Assembly (NCBI GenBank): GCA_963693315.1
Contig: OY856186.1
Coordinates: 71,790,128 to 71,854,127, forward strand
Length of the DNA: 64,000 bases
Direction of reading: 5' to 3'
DNA from: Diogma glabrata
Taxonomy: Eukaryota > Arthropoda > Insecta > Diptera > Cylindrotomidae
Position numbers and translations under genes: made by a program. Below the pieces are notes generated by a model. That model saw only the letters and a list, made by a program, of their open reading frames with translations, had not been told where the DNA came from and did not search any database. The stretch's first letter is position 1. The number at the start of each line of letters is the position of its first letter. Below, piece by piece: positions 10,521-22,400 of the stretch.

Positions 10521-11519
10521 CTAATGCGATCCGTACGTTTTACCACCTTTCTCAAGTATGCTATTCCAAAGATGTGCCACATAGTTCAATAGATCGGTTG
10601 TTGATCTTTTGTTTCTAAAATCATATTGGCTGTCAGATATCAAATGGTTGTCTTCCAAAAATTTGGATATGTGTGAATTAATATAGTTCTCGTATATTTT
10701 AGACATGACTGGGAGTAAGGCTATTGGTCTATCATTTGAAATATCACATTTCGTTCCTTTTTTGGGGACAGGCTGGACATTGGCCAACTTCCAGCAGGAT
10801 GGATAAATACCAGATTGATAGGATTTATAAAATATTTTGGTGAGGGTTGGTGCCAGTTCTTTTGAAAATGTTTTTAGAATAACAGGAGGAATGTTGTCCA
10901 GACCAGAAGCTTTGTTGTTGTTTAACCCCCTTAAAAGTTTTTTGACAATTTTGGGTTTGAAATGTAATTGTTTCATATTAACTCTTGAAGACTGGATTTG
11001 GGGTATTTCTTTAGGAGTTTCTAAAACTGTTGAATTTGAAGCAAAGCGTTCCGCGAACAAAGTAGCTTTCCTTGCAGGGTCAGTAATGATTGAGTCACCA
11101 TCAATGATAGGAGGGATAGAAGATTTAGTACCACAATTTAAAGAATTAATGGCACTGTAAAAACTTTTGTCAGAAATTGACATACTTGAAAGTTTTGCCG
11201 TTTTCGCTCTGTCAATCTCTGCTTTTTCGTTTTCAATTATCTGGTTTGATATTTTATTATCCTTTAAATATTGGGATCGATTAACAGAGTTCTTTTTATG
11301 AATCCAAATAATAAATAATCTACGTTTGTTTCTAAGAGCTAATTTGGCTGCTTTCGAAAACAAATATTTTTGTTGGGGTTTCATTATTGAAAAGGGAACG
11401 AATTTGTTAATACCGAATTGAATGGTTTCAGTAAAGTTTTGAGCAGAAACATTTACATCGTCAGTATAAAAACAATGACGATCAAAAGGGAAACCTTGAA
11501 AAAAAACTTCGGAGACCAT
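10521..11519 (-). pseudogene. Jockey-like element: RT N-terminal and finger region
   Basis: The frame continues from the endonuclease after the T8 shift. It has the linker (NKRRLFIIW), the family motif GLNNNKASGLDNIPPVIL, then WKLANVQPVPKKG, NDRPIALLPVMSKIYE and QYDFRNKRST. These are RT blocks 0-3 of the jockey/CR1 group. The frame ends at a stop near 10521 before the catalytic palm block. The first ATG (11519) is internal and is not a translation start. Confidence 0.75.
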
Positions 11520-12297
11520 TGGTGTCCATTTTTGAAAAGTGAAATATTTTACGGGATTTGGGAACTCCAGTTTGTAGCAAATCAGTTTTGATAATTGATG
11601 TGATTAGATAATGGTCAGAATTTCCAATACTACCCTTATCGACATCGACACTCGTAATATCTGGCATATATGTGAGATAAAGGTCTAAGAGAAAACTTTT
11701 ATCACCGCCATTACGAGGAGTGAAAGTTGGGCTTTTTACAATCTGCGTCAGGTCGTGCGATGCAGCAAATATTTCTGCCTGCCTTCCATTGTTGTCGTCG
11801 TCGGTCATTTTGGAAAATTCTAACCACGATTTGTTGTGGACGTTGAAGTCACCGGTAACGATAACCTCACAACTTTGAAATTGTGCTCTAATTTCGTCGA
11901 CAACATCAGTCAAGAGATTAAAAAAATTGGGATTATGTTTGTTTGGGGACCGGTATAGAGCTATTGTGAAAAAAGAAATTTCAGGTAGACAAAACTTTAA
12001 TACTACTGTGCTGTAGCCATTACCATGTACTTCATAATTTGGAAAGCGTTTATATGCAACACTCTCATGAATGTATGCACATACACCTTGATGGAGTTTA
12101 AAAGCTGATTCAAGCCTATATTTGGGATTTAGTGTTACGTCATAGGGATAGTTTTCAGAAACTTGTGTTTCTGTAAGAAAAAGAATATGCGGTTGGTCGT
12201 GCTCGAGATGATGTTGCACGGCGTCCCGGTTGGCATTCAATCCACAAATATTTTGAATGTGTATTTTAAAAATTTTTTTATCAAATGTGATAGTCAT
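11482..12297 (-). CDS. Jockey-like element: APE-type endonuclease domain
   Basis: ATG at 12297 starts a 271-residue frame with the apurinic endonuclease signatures in order: QNICGLNANR (about residue 16), the catalytic Glu in TETQV (about 42), YRSPN (about 116), GDFNVHNKSW (about 148) and SDHYLI near the end (about 228). This enzyme nicks target DNA to prime reverse transcription. The true ORF would continue into the RT frame, but a one-base length change in an A8 run at 11499-11506 (T8 in sense) ends it after FFSRFPF; the other frame carries on with FFQGFPFDRHCF. The endonuclease residues look intact, so decay is recent. No ORF1 (gag-like) frame precedes it. Confidence 0.8.
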   Translation of the reverse strand: MTITFDKKIFKIHIQNICGLNANRDAVQHHLEHDQPHILFLTETQVSENYPYDVTLNPKYRLESAFKLHQGVCAYIHESVAYKRFPNYEVHGNGYSTVVLKFCLPEISFFTIALYRSPNKHNPNFFNLLTDVVDEIRAQFQSCEVIVTGDFNVHNKSWLEFSKMTDDDNNGRQAEIFAASHDLTQIVKSPTFTPRNGGDKSFLLDLYLTYMPDITSVDVDKGSIGNSDHYLITSIIKTDLLQTGVPKSRKIFHFSKMDTNGLRSFFSRFPF

Positions 12298-12419
12298 TTG
12301 ATCAAAATATAATTTGTTTTAAAAATGGGTAACTAAACAATAAATCCTATCATATAATAAAATATGACATAGGCCAATATTTCATGATAGGATGTAAGAA
12401 ATAATAAACAGGTGAAAAC

Positions 12420-13890
12420 AAAATTTTTAAAATATTTGAAAAGTTACTAAAATGGACCACATGGACCACAGACAGCAAAAAGAAGAAAAAGTGTTTTAAT
12501 TCCTTAGACCTCTGCCCTTAAAACTTTATCAGTGTGCCTACCCGCAAGTGTGGGTATGTAAACTTTCTTTTAATTGTCTCCAAGTGCGGAAATAGTCTCC
12601 AATTAAGAAAAGTTTTAAAATTGAAGTTCTTTCCAAAAACAAATGGTTTACAAAACCATGAATTTTTTATAAACCATATACATTATAATATCAATAAACA
12701 ATAACAATACAACAAAAAACAGTAATAATTACGTTCAATTTTGCTCATGTAACACTAAAATATATATTACGAATCATCTATTTGAATTTAGGTGGCACTA
12801 CAATAGATAGTTAATATCTGGGAAATAAAATATCAAAATTAGGAGAATTTTTTGTTCTACTTCAATTGTCTTGCTCTTGCTTTGTTCTACTTCAATTGTT
12901 TATATTATTTATCTGATGTTACTAATTAGTAACTATTTTCTAATCGTTCCCATTTATTAATCGGTATCTTTTATTCAATATTTAAATAAAACAAACAATT
13001 TAGTTTAACGCAATTTATTAACCGGCATTTAAAATCAACCATATAACTGCATTATCGATCGAATGCATCTCATCAATTTTTAATATTTTTATTTTCACAG
13101 ACACAATTTCTTATAAATTGTGTCCACGATAAACTTTTTATTTATGGCTCGTAGTTACAACTATAAAAATTTGTCTTTGATTAATGATTTTTTGAGCAAA
13201 ATCTATTACATAAATTCTGAAATAAACATAGAACTTTTGTAGGTATACCCGAAAAAACACCCGGGTGTTCTAGGAGGATTATTTAACATTTGGTTTTACA
13301 TGGAAGTTTTAAAACTAAAATTTAACATCAATTTTACTTTAGCTGTGTTTTATTTGCCCAACCGGAATTCGTATTGAACTGCCAAAAAATAGATTTCAAA
13401 TAAAACGAACCAAAGAATTGGATTTGTACACAAATTGTTTTCTAGTGGTTGGTAAAATTTGTACAGAAAATATAAATTGTAAATGTCAACAAAATGATCA
13501 GTTTATTTTTAAAACGGTGGTGGTTATATTGCGTATTAGTGAAAAAGTTAGATAAAAAAATTATTTGTGAAAGTTTAATTCAAAGTAAATATTTTTTTTT
13601 ATTTTCCTGAAATTCGTTTTTATTTCTAAAACGCTAAATTTAAAAATGGAAGAGTCTTTGATGACAATAAAACGACAAATTCTGTAAAACAGAAAATTTA
13701 TATGCATTTAAATAATTAAATAAAATAGGATATACTTATAGTTAATTACATATATTGTAAAAAAATAATTTGGACTTACATATTTATTAGCATCAAAACA
13801 ATCAACAAATATCAAATCACAAATGCCGAACAATTTGTGAGTTTTGACATGTAATTGTTAGAGTAATTTGGCAAATAAAACACGCCTTTT
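12420..13890. other. No gene seen; AT-rich, small hairpins
   Basis: AT-rich sequence with no supported coding frame. Minor palindromes include CCTACCCGCAAGTGTGGGTA near 12538 and ACACCCGGGTGT near 13257. Nothing else recognised. Confidence 0.6.
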
Positions 13891-14109
13891 GTATTTAGAG
13901 TTCCGTTTTTTATACGGAACACTATTGGTGAGAGTAAAACGAGTTTTTCACATTATATCGATTATCTCGTAAACTATAAATGCTATGAACCTCAGACCTG
14001 AAATTTGAGGTGCGTATAGAACTAATCGGTCTAAAACTAATCAACTAAAATTGTTTTCGTTTAGTTTACAGGGTTACGATGTGAGACCTTTGAGAAAATA
14101 CATTTTTTT

Positions 14110-15050
14110 ATAGATTCAAGTAGGGTATCATATGAAAGGGCTTCATTTCATTATTCCTTAAAAATTTATTTTGGAATTTTATACCTCACCATTTTTTGTA
14201 TAATTTTGAATAATGACGTTTTCTTCTTGTTTTCTTACCTCGATTAACTCCGAACCTAACTGATCGAAAATCTTGTAAATGTAGTGGGAATGATAGAAAA
14301 ATTAGTAAGTTTTTTATGGAAAATATAGGAAAGTATCACATACTCATAATTATTTTTATTAAGGGGGTGGAAATGAGGAGGGATAAAACACTATTTAAAA
14401 TGTGGTCAAGTGGGTGTCATTTGAAAGAGCACCTAATTTAGAAAACAATACAATTTTTTTTAGAATTTTGCGGTGCACAGTTTTTGAGTTATTGTCAAAA
14501 AGCGCATCTTTCAGACCGTCCCCCCGCCCCCTAAGTTTCGACACTGATTAACAGAAAAATTTGTAAAAATGCACAGAGTTAGGCAGTTTGGTAAATTTTG
14601 CATGAAAAGCGAGTGGGGTGTCATTTGAAAGAGCACCTAATTTAAAAATCATTGCAATTTTTTTTAGAATTTTGCGGTGCACAGATTTTGAGTTATTGTC
14701 TATCGAGTATGTCATAAACTGTCACACACGTGTTCTGTGGTAAATTTCATATTTGTTTGTTGCAAAATTGGATAGATGTAGTTTTGCTTATATGTAGCTA
14801 ATTTTCTTTTTAAAATTTGTTCGATATCTGTTTGTAATTAATTAAAATTAACTAGTTTGTTTTGTTTAAACTAATCTGATACATCAGATTCTACTAGTAC
14901 ACAAAACTGTCGGATCTCGAAATCTACCTATTTCTAGCGGACATCCTGCCGCTCGGACTTTTAGTATGTAGTCTCTCCACTCCCCTAAATTTCGACACTT
15001 GATTGACCAGAAAAATAATGAAATTTAAACCATTAACAAGCTAGTGTAAT
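14110..15050 (+). repeat. Tandem repeat with ~205-290 bp period, interrupted by a mobile repeat
   Basis: GGGTGTCATTTGAAAGAGCACC occurs at about 14407 and 14612 (period about 204), with a more diverged start GGGTATCATATGAAAGGGC near 14125. Each later unit contains TTTTGCGGTGCACAG and GAGTTATTGTC, followed by CCCCTAAGTTTCGACACT. In the last unit, GAGTTATTGTC (ends 14700) and CCCCTAAATTTCGACACTTG (about 14983) are split by the ~255-base dispersed repeat at 14709-14962. Confidence 0.7.
14709..14962 (+). mobile_element. Dispersed ~250 bp repeat, copy 2 (insertion)
   Basis: Same family as 6975-7216. Compared with copy 1 it carries a short extra ATTAATTAAAATTAACT segment. It sits inside a tandem-repeat unit whose two halves resume on each side, so it arrived by insertion. 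No coding capacity and no clear terminal inverted repeats; family unknown. Confidence 0.7.
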
Positions 15051-17363
15051 TGAATCTTTCTTGAGTTACCATAAACAGCTATGGATAAGATTTAACCTGA
15101 AGCAACATTTTTGGTGTGATTTTTGATCAATGTATATATGTGATTGTAATTTACTATTGACATTTACGATTAAACATTTATTTTGTTCTGCGTTATGGTC
15201 TGGCAATATAAAGACATTACAACACAACTTTTTGTCAATTAATTTTGATATTGTGATCTTTTACATTCACGGAACCCTTGGCGAGCGAATTTTATTCGCA
15301 CTTGTCTGACTTTTTTTCTGATAGTTTTTTCGAGTCAAGTATCTTTCCAACGCATATAAAACCGTTGATATCGGGTGAGCCGTTCTCTTTCACTTTAATT
15401 TCAAAGTAACTTAGGTTTCGGACAATCTGTTCGCAAACTAAATATTTTTAAAATGTTCTAAGGACATAGTTTTTTTATTTCACCTATACTACTTATATTC
15501 CAACTTCTAAGTTGAAGAGTGAGTTTGTGTCTGTCGTCCAGAACACGAATTTAATCTACTATACATAACTTGCTTTAGTTATTATATTTTTGAATTTCAC
15601 TTATGTTTAAATTTAAACAAATATATTACACTACAATTTTCAATTTTTGTTGCTCCGTACAGACTAAATTTTCAAACAACCTTCCCCCAATGGTGTTTCG
15701 CTTTACCAATATTAAAATCTGATCACCTTATATATGCTTTGAGTAGGAGCAACAGTGTCGATCCAAGTATAAATGAGAGATTGATATGTAGTAGTATCCA
15801 GTTTAGATTTAGTTGATCCAAGAAGTGTTAATGGTTTGAAAATAGTAGATTCAATTTGATCACAATGAATGATTACTTACATTCAACCTTTAGCCAACCG
15901 ATTAAATAGTTTTTATTAAAACAATTTCTTTTTTTAATTTTTAAATAAATTTATTGTTTAACTATTTTCACAAAAAAAAAATAATAATTTTCTTTAACTA
16001 AATCATCTTAAATATTATTAAAAAATATACAACAATTTATCATTTTGTTGTGCCCATTCTAAATAATTTATTAATGGCACAATTGGCAATATTTTTCAAA
16101 CATTTTATTATATTTGTTTTAAAAATAAATTCACATAATTTTGTTTTTATAAAAAAAATTTTTGTTTGTAAAAATTTGAAAATTGTAAATGTAATTTTTA
16201 TCAAAAAAATTTGTATTGCAATTTTATATAATATGTAAATTTCTAATTTTATTTCATGTCGCTTGTTCGCTCCAGGCAAGATGGTATTGTTTTTTTATAC
16301 TTCTATTACATATAAGCACCTTTTAATTTAAATAATTACTTTAGTGGGTTTTGTTAAACAATTTTTTAAGGAGGGGGAAACACTATGGCTGACATTTTGA
16401 AAAGTGAAAAAGAAACTAAAATTTAAAATGAAGAAGTTAGTATTCGATAGCGTCTGTTTAATGTTAAGTAGATTGAAAAATCACGATAAAAAAATTAAGT
16501 ACTAACAATCCTAATCGAATAAAAGTGAAATTTGAACACACAAGATACTTAATTATCCTTTAACAAAACCACACTTGATTAGTTAAGTAAATACTTCTAT
16601 AAAAAATATTAACAAAAAATCATACAAGCGAATATTTTCATAGAAGTTATTCTCCTTTAAGTCTAACACGTAACTTAATCTAAGATGCTATCACTATGAT
16701 ATTTTTTTTATTCTCAGTTAAATTTTTGTGAATTCGTTTTTTTTAATTACAGTACGTTATACAAAGTATCTATATAGTTATTAACATTAAAATCTTGTGC
16801 TAATATTAATTTAAAGGATAAAAGCCTTAAACATATTTCGCCTAAATTATATCTAAATTTAAAAATAGATTTAATATACAATTTATAATTTTGTTAATTT
16901 GATTAAGAAACAAAAATTTAACAATATTTTTATTTGTTTTATTATTTAATTATATTATTTTCACATAATAGAACCATTTGTTTGTATCACAGATATTTAA
17001 ATTATTACTTAATTTTTTTTTTTAAATTTAATTATTATTTTTTAACATATGTCATAATTTTTTTTTTTATATATTGTACATATGAATTGTTTTTTTTTTA
17101 GTTTTTTTTTATAAAATTTATGTACATATTGTGCTAAATTTTAAAAAATATTTTAATTACACGTTATGACATATAAATTAATAATTAAAAAAATATATAT
17201 AACAAACAACTTTTAAGTACTCTAATTTAGAATATTAAAAATAAAAATTATATTTAAATAGTTTAAAACCAGAATTAAAAATTATTTTAAAGGCACTTTT
17301 GTTTTGATCGCGATATTGATTTGTATAGTTCAGTTTATTCGTATATTTTTCAGGCACAGTTAT
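15050..17363. other. No gene seen; AT-rich region downstream of Egfr
   Basis: Long AT-rich stretch. GGAACCCTTGGCGAGCGAA near 15271 resembles ends of insect non-autonomous elements, and a 21-base hairpin (GTTCCGT / ACGGAAC) lies at about 13900-13920, but I cannot define an element. Short frames at 16040-16279 on both strands are low-complexity Lys/Ile/Phe and not convincing. Confidence 0.5.
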
Positions 17364-17369
17364 TTTATT
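17364..17369 (-). terminator. Candidate Egfr polyadenylation signal
   Basis: AATAAA on the minus strand about 80 bases past the Egfr stop codon. The region is so AT-rich that other signals further down are possible. Confidence 0.35.
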
Positions 17370-17447
17370 TAAAAATAAAAATAAATTAAATTATATCAAA
17401 TACATATTTACATTCGCAATCTTATAATATACAATTTCATTTCCGTA

Positions 17448-19498
17448 TTAAACTGTTGTCTCATTGCGTCGTAGTGGCTGTAATTCACGTTGTAAATCGT
17501 TGTAGTATTCTTGATCGGAACTTTGTTCGATATCGTTGGGTGATATTGGTATACCAATTGTTTGTGTAGGTACTATATGGTGTAAACTATTTGGTGTCGC
17601 GCCTATCAGATATTCTGGATTGTCGACACTTATAGCTGGTCCGGCTATTAAGTCCATATAACCAGGTGCTGGATTATTTTGTGGTTGACATGGCATTAAA
17701 TAATCGTCCTCGTCAAGAGGAAGTTCAAGCCTTAAATTTCCTACTCCTACTTCACCACGTAAATGAGAGTCTGTTTCATCATCACCCGAATTTTTCATCG
17801 GATGCGTACAGTAACGCGATGGTGATAAATCAGACTGTTCCGTCGATGAACCTGTTGAGTTTATCACGGGTGGCCGTACATTTGGTTGAAGATACTCTTC
17901 AGTTTCAATTACAGTGCTGGGTTCATCTTGCGCTGGTGCTAATGTTCTAATCAAATCCTTTTCATCTTTACTAGTGTATGCTGGTAATCTTAAGAATTTA
18001 TCTCCTTCAATCACCAAATACCGACCGGGATCGGTTGCCATTTCTGAAAACTTATCAAAAAGTTGTTTGAATGTCGGACGTGCACTTGCGTCAAGCAACC
18101 AACACGATAACAATAACATATAAATATCTAATGTGCAAATAGCAGGCTGAGGAAGACGATGTCCCTTTTCTAGTGCAATTACTAAATCTTTTGCTTCAAC
18201 ATCCGCAAACGGCCTGCAGCCATATGTCAGCAACTCCCATATCGTTACACCAAAAGCCCAAACATCACTTTTACTTGTGAAAATTCTATGCCGGATGCAT
18301 TCCAATGCCAACCATTTAATCGGCATTTTACCACCTGATGCTTTATATTCATCAGAATCAAAATCTAATAATTTCGCTAAACCAAAATCTGTTATTTTAA
18401 TGTGTGACGGAGTTTGTACTAAAACATTACGTGCGGCAAGATCTCTATGAACTAAACGATTCTCTTCTAAATAATGCATTCCTTTTGCAATTTGACATGA
18501 CCAATCTAAAAACGCTTTTGATCCTATTTTCGGTTTATTTTTCTTAACATAATCCAATAAACAACCAAGTGGCATTAATTGTGTTATTAACATCATCTCG
18601 TTTGTCATACATACAGCAAGAAGTTTTAATAAATTGGGATGTTCTACAGATGCCATAATATATGCTTCTTCTAAAAACTCTTTTGTTGATTCCGCACCAG
18701 ACATATCAATCAAAACTTTTATAGCAACTGGAATTTTATAATTTTCTTTTTCTGGAATCCAAACACCTTTGTGTACCCGACCAAATGCTCCCATTCCTAA
18801 AACACCACCTCGTCTTAATTCTGCTTCTTTGATGATGCGTAATTTTGTTAAGTTTGGTCCAACATTGGTTGGTTTTAATGGAACGGAATCCTCTCCAGTT
18901 AAAACTTTGGTCATTTTAGCTGCATCTTTATTCGCTTTTGTTTTTTGAATAAGGAATATTATTGCAACAACAAAAACTGTTAAGCACGCTACCCCGAAAA
19001 CGATTATCATTATATACGTCGAAGGAGAGCTTAATAACATACTGGCAAGAGCTCCATCATTATCTTTCGAAATTGGTTTACTCGAAGAACAATATGGTCC
19101 AACTTGATCTTGTGGAAATATTTTATATGGATAAGCTTTCGGACAATCTGCGGTACAGTTGAATGCGGTTGAATTATCATTCGGTTCTCCAATTCCATAA
19201 ACTTTATAATTTCTACATTGAATACAACCCCCTGGACCATCACCATTGCACCCCCGACATTCAGAGTCACATGCTATACAATTTTTTGATTCTTCATCAG
19301 CAAAATGATCAGTTGGACATTCATCTTCACATTGTTCACCACGTTTGTATCCAGTACAATCTTGACATACTTGTTCATGAAAACCATATCCAGTGCACAG
19401 CTTACATCGTGGATGACATTTTCTACAAATCGCTTTTCCAGCAAGTGATTGTAGGGGACCTTGCTCTTGTGGAACCACCCATTCATAATAGTAGCCGT
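17448..19498 (-). CDS. Egfr: Egfr terminal exon: last cysteine-rich repeats, membrane span, kinase, tail
   Basis: 2051 bases from an AG at 19500-19499 to the TAA at 17448-17450, 683 residues. Begins DGYYYEWVVPQEQGPL; the ATG at 19535 is intronic. It contains the last extracellular cysteines, a hydrophobic span (YIMIIVFGVACLTVFVVAII), the complete tyrosine kinase and the tail ending RRNETTV. The preceding intron is only 67 bases. Confidence 0.95.
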
Positions 19499-22400
19499 CT
19501 AGAGATATAAGTAAAAATAATATAGATAAAAACATGAGTCAAATTAGCATTACAAAATTTGTTACCTGGACAAGGCTCATCTTTAAGTAAACATTTTTCA
19601 ACACTGGCATCCCCATTTATAATCGCTTTAAAACAACTTATACAACCATTCGGTCCAATTGTATTTTGTGGTCCTACACATCCTATACAAGTTTCGTGAC
19701 AAGGTGTACAAATACCTTGATAGTTATATTTTGTTTCTGGACATTGTGGTACACAAAATTTGCCATCTTTTACATTAACGCAGTTTACGCAGTTGTCATT
19801 TCCTGGCCCCGTGCATGAATCTTTACATTCACTATGACAAGTTGCACATGTTTTTGAATCATTTTGATAGATACTGTAACAAAAAAAATAATAGTTAAAT
19901 ATTTGTAATTTTAAAAATTTTTGAATACAGCAAAATAAATTTTAGAAAAAAAGAAGTATATAAAATTATTGATTATATTAATAACTTTTCGTTGGCTCAA
20001 TAAACAATTTATTAACATTACGAAAACATTCATCAATATATATATATATAAAAATAAATGTTTGTTTCTTCGTATTTGATAAACTCTAAAGCTTTTCATT
20101 GACCCTATAAATTACAGCTCTTCTTAACGCTATATACTATCCAAAATCAAAGATTTTAATGAGGATAAAATTTTGACTGTAGTTGATAATCCTCTAACAT
20201 AACTAGTCATTCACGCTATTCAATCAGATATAAAAAACATATTTGTAATCCCAAAATAAGCAGATGATTATCTACCAAAATTACCAAATCATATTTCAAA
20301 TCATAATCACATTTAAAATAATAATATTTAATTTTATTTAAAGTTCGTATATGTACATAAATTAAAGTGCTCCACAATTAAAGTTAATTAAGCATAAGTT
20401 TAGCTTCACAATTCAAAGAATAAATGCTAAACCAAAATGTTTAAATCAACATTATTTTTCTAATTATTGTAGACATAAATTAACTTTTTTAGTTTCAAAC
20501 ATATTTCACATATAATTGTTTACTAACAATTAACTAAAAAAAATCAATGGATAAAATGTTTAAACCCAACTTTTGCAGAAAAAATTTTTCAAAACAATAA
20601 TCAAAATTAAAAGGGAATTTTAAATAAGAGAAAACTTTTTAGTAAAACAGAAAAACAAGAACTCTAAAAAAAAACTAATTTGTTTTTTATAAACTTTAGC
20701 CATAAAAACATCGCCTGCTAAAATTAAAAAAATTTAATTTAAATGCTCGCCACAACACTCCCCCTCCCCCCCCTAGTGACATCGAAGATGGAACGATATA
20801 AATAAAGAAATTAAGTAGAATTGAGGAGGAAAGAAGAAAAGAGTTTTACTTATGTAGTTGTAGCGAAACAGAATAAATTTGAAGATGTTGTTTAGAAAAC
20901 GATGCCATTTGGAGGAGAAAAAATTATGGGTCTTACGAATTAGAGTTCTGCAAAAAAAAAAAAAAGAAAAGAAATGAACAATTATGGAGTTATGGTAGCA
21001 CGAGTGGAGAAATAGGTCTGACAGAGCTGAGTTGCCTGAGACCAATATTTGTGAAGATGTGTACCATAGGTTAAAAGGTTCGTTTAAAATACGAGAAGCA
21101 GAAAAGTAACGTGGGTGATGCTGAATGTCTGACAGATGAAAGTTGACTGAGACAATACTAGCATGTATAAACGTGAATATTTGTTCATTTTTCGAAAAGT
21201 AGCTGTTAAAAGCAAGAATAAGCAGAAATTTAGCGTAGGCAAAGGAGTGCATATGGTAACACAAGTAAGGTAAAGCCTGACAGCACAAAGTTGACTGAGA
21301 CCAATGTTTACCTTGGAGACGTGTACCAAAGAAAAAGATCGCTTTGAGAAGAAATATCTGATTAACGACAAAATGTCGTTTTAAATATCCATAAGAACCA
21401 TACCTGTTCGTCAACAGATAAATGGTTAACGTCAGAAGATGTTCATGTTGTAAGAACATATGGGTAACGTTGGAGATATTCCTTTAAGATCAGATATTTG
21501 GAGGTTCTGCTTAATTAGATGGAATCTGATTTTTATATCCATAAGGGCCATATCTGTTTTGTCAACAGATAGATGGTTAACGTTAGGAGATGTTCATGTT
21601 ATGGTAACATATGGGTTAGAAATGGGTTACGTTAGGGATAGAAATTAAAAATTCGAAAAGTTTGTTTAGGCCCCAAAATTTAAGGAGAAACTTCGGCCGG
21701 AGTAACGGAGAATGAAGGTCTTACGAAGAAAAGAGTTGTGAAGCTTCGGCCCATGGTATCGATTTAAAAACAAAAAGAAATGTTTAAAAAAAAATTGGTC
21801 GCACTAGCAGGAGTTGCCATGGCTTGAAAGCCGAAAATATTTGGAGAAAAGATAATTTGTTTTTTATAAATTTTAGCGATAAAAACATCGCCTGCTAAAA
21901 TTAAAAAAAATTTAATTTAAATGCTCGCCACAACTCCAAAACCACTGCATCTATTTGAAAAATTCTTTCACTATTTGAAAGGTATATTATTCCAGATGAA
22001 CATAGGCTATATATTATGTATATAAAAGGAAACCCCAGGGCCCTTATAATTATCTTAAGGGGTTTGGCCTAAATGTTGATAATTATTTTAATTGGATTTT
22101 CATTTAAATATCGTTTTATAAACTTGCCTTGCTTTAAGCAATTGAAAAATGAAAGTATAATCTGACTAACAATTACATTTGATTTAAAGCTCAAAATTAC
22201 GAAAATTACGAATTCACACAAATATACTATACAAAGAAGCATAGCTTATGTATAATCAAACATGGATAGCAATCATGATGAACAGACTAATTAAAAATGG
22301 TGGCTCTTAGTCGGCAACACGTTTGCAATAATGATTTGCAAACGGTAACAATGCATTAATACCAATGAATTTAATATATCTTCCCGCCCGCAGGAACATA

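Larger units (their letters stand above)
9797..12420 (-). mobile_element. Jockey-like non-LTR retrotransposon, longest copy
   Basis: On the minus strand the element reads: short 5' leader (about 12420-12298), endonuclease, RT, 3' UTR, then an A-tail (T-run at 9797-9807). It has no visible ORF1. The frame is broken by a shift at an A8 run (11499-11506) and by a deletion of the RT core. The 3' UTR hallmark is GTGTTGTTGTGACACA followed by ACACAACACTTCTTATT. Truncated relatives are at 3530-5060, 8785-8905, 22790-23013, 37438-37540, 40220-40634, 40707-40975 and 61030-62213. The 5' limit is approximate: it is set by similarity to 22790-22890. Confidence 0.75.

Noticed and set aside
13894..15290. 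GTTCCGT / ACGGAAC hairpin at 13.9 kb and GGAACCCTTGGCGAG at 15.27 kb as two ends of one transposon
   Set aside because: Suggestive of common insect element ends, but the pair could not be aligned over more than a few bases.
20773..21459. 228-residue minus-strand frame, hydrophobic, Phe/His/Leu-rich
   Set aside because: It spans degenerate internal repeats, lies within an Egfr intron, and shows no domain or splice logic. Likely chance.
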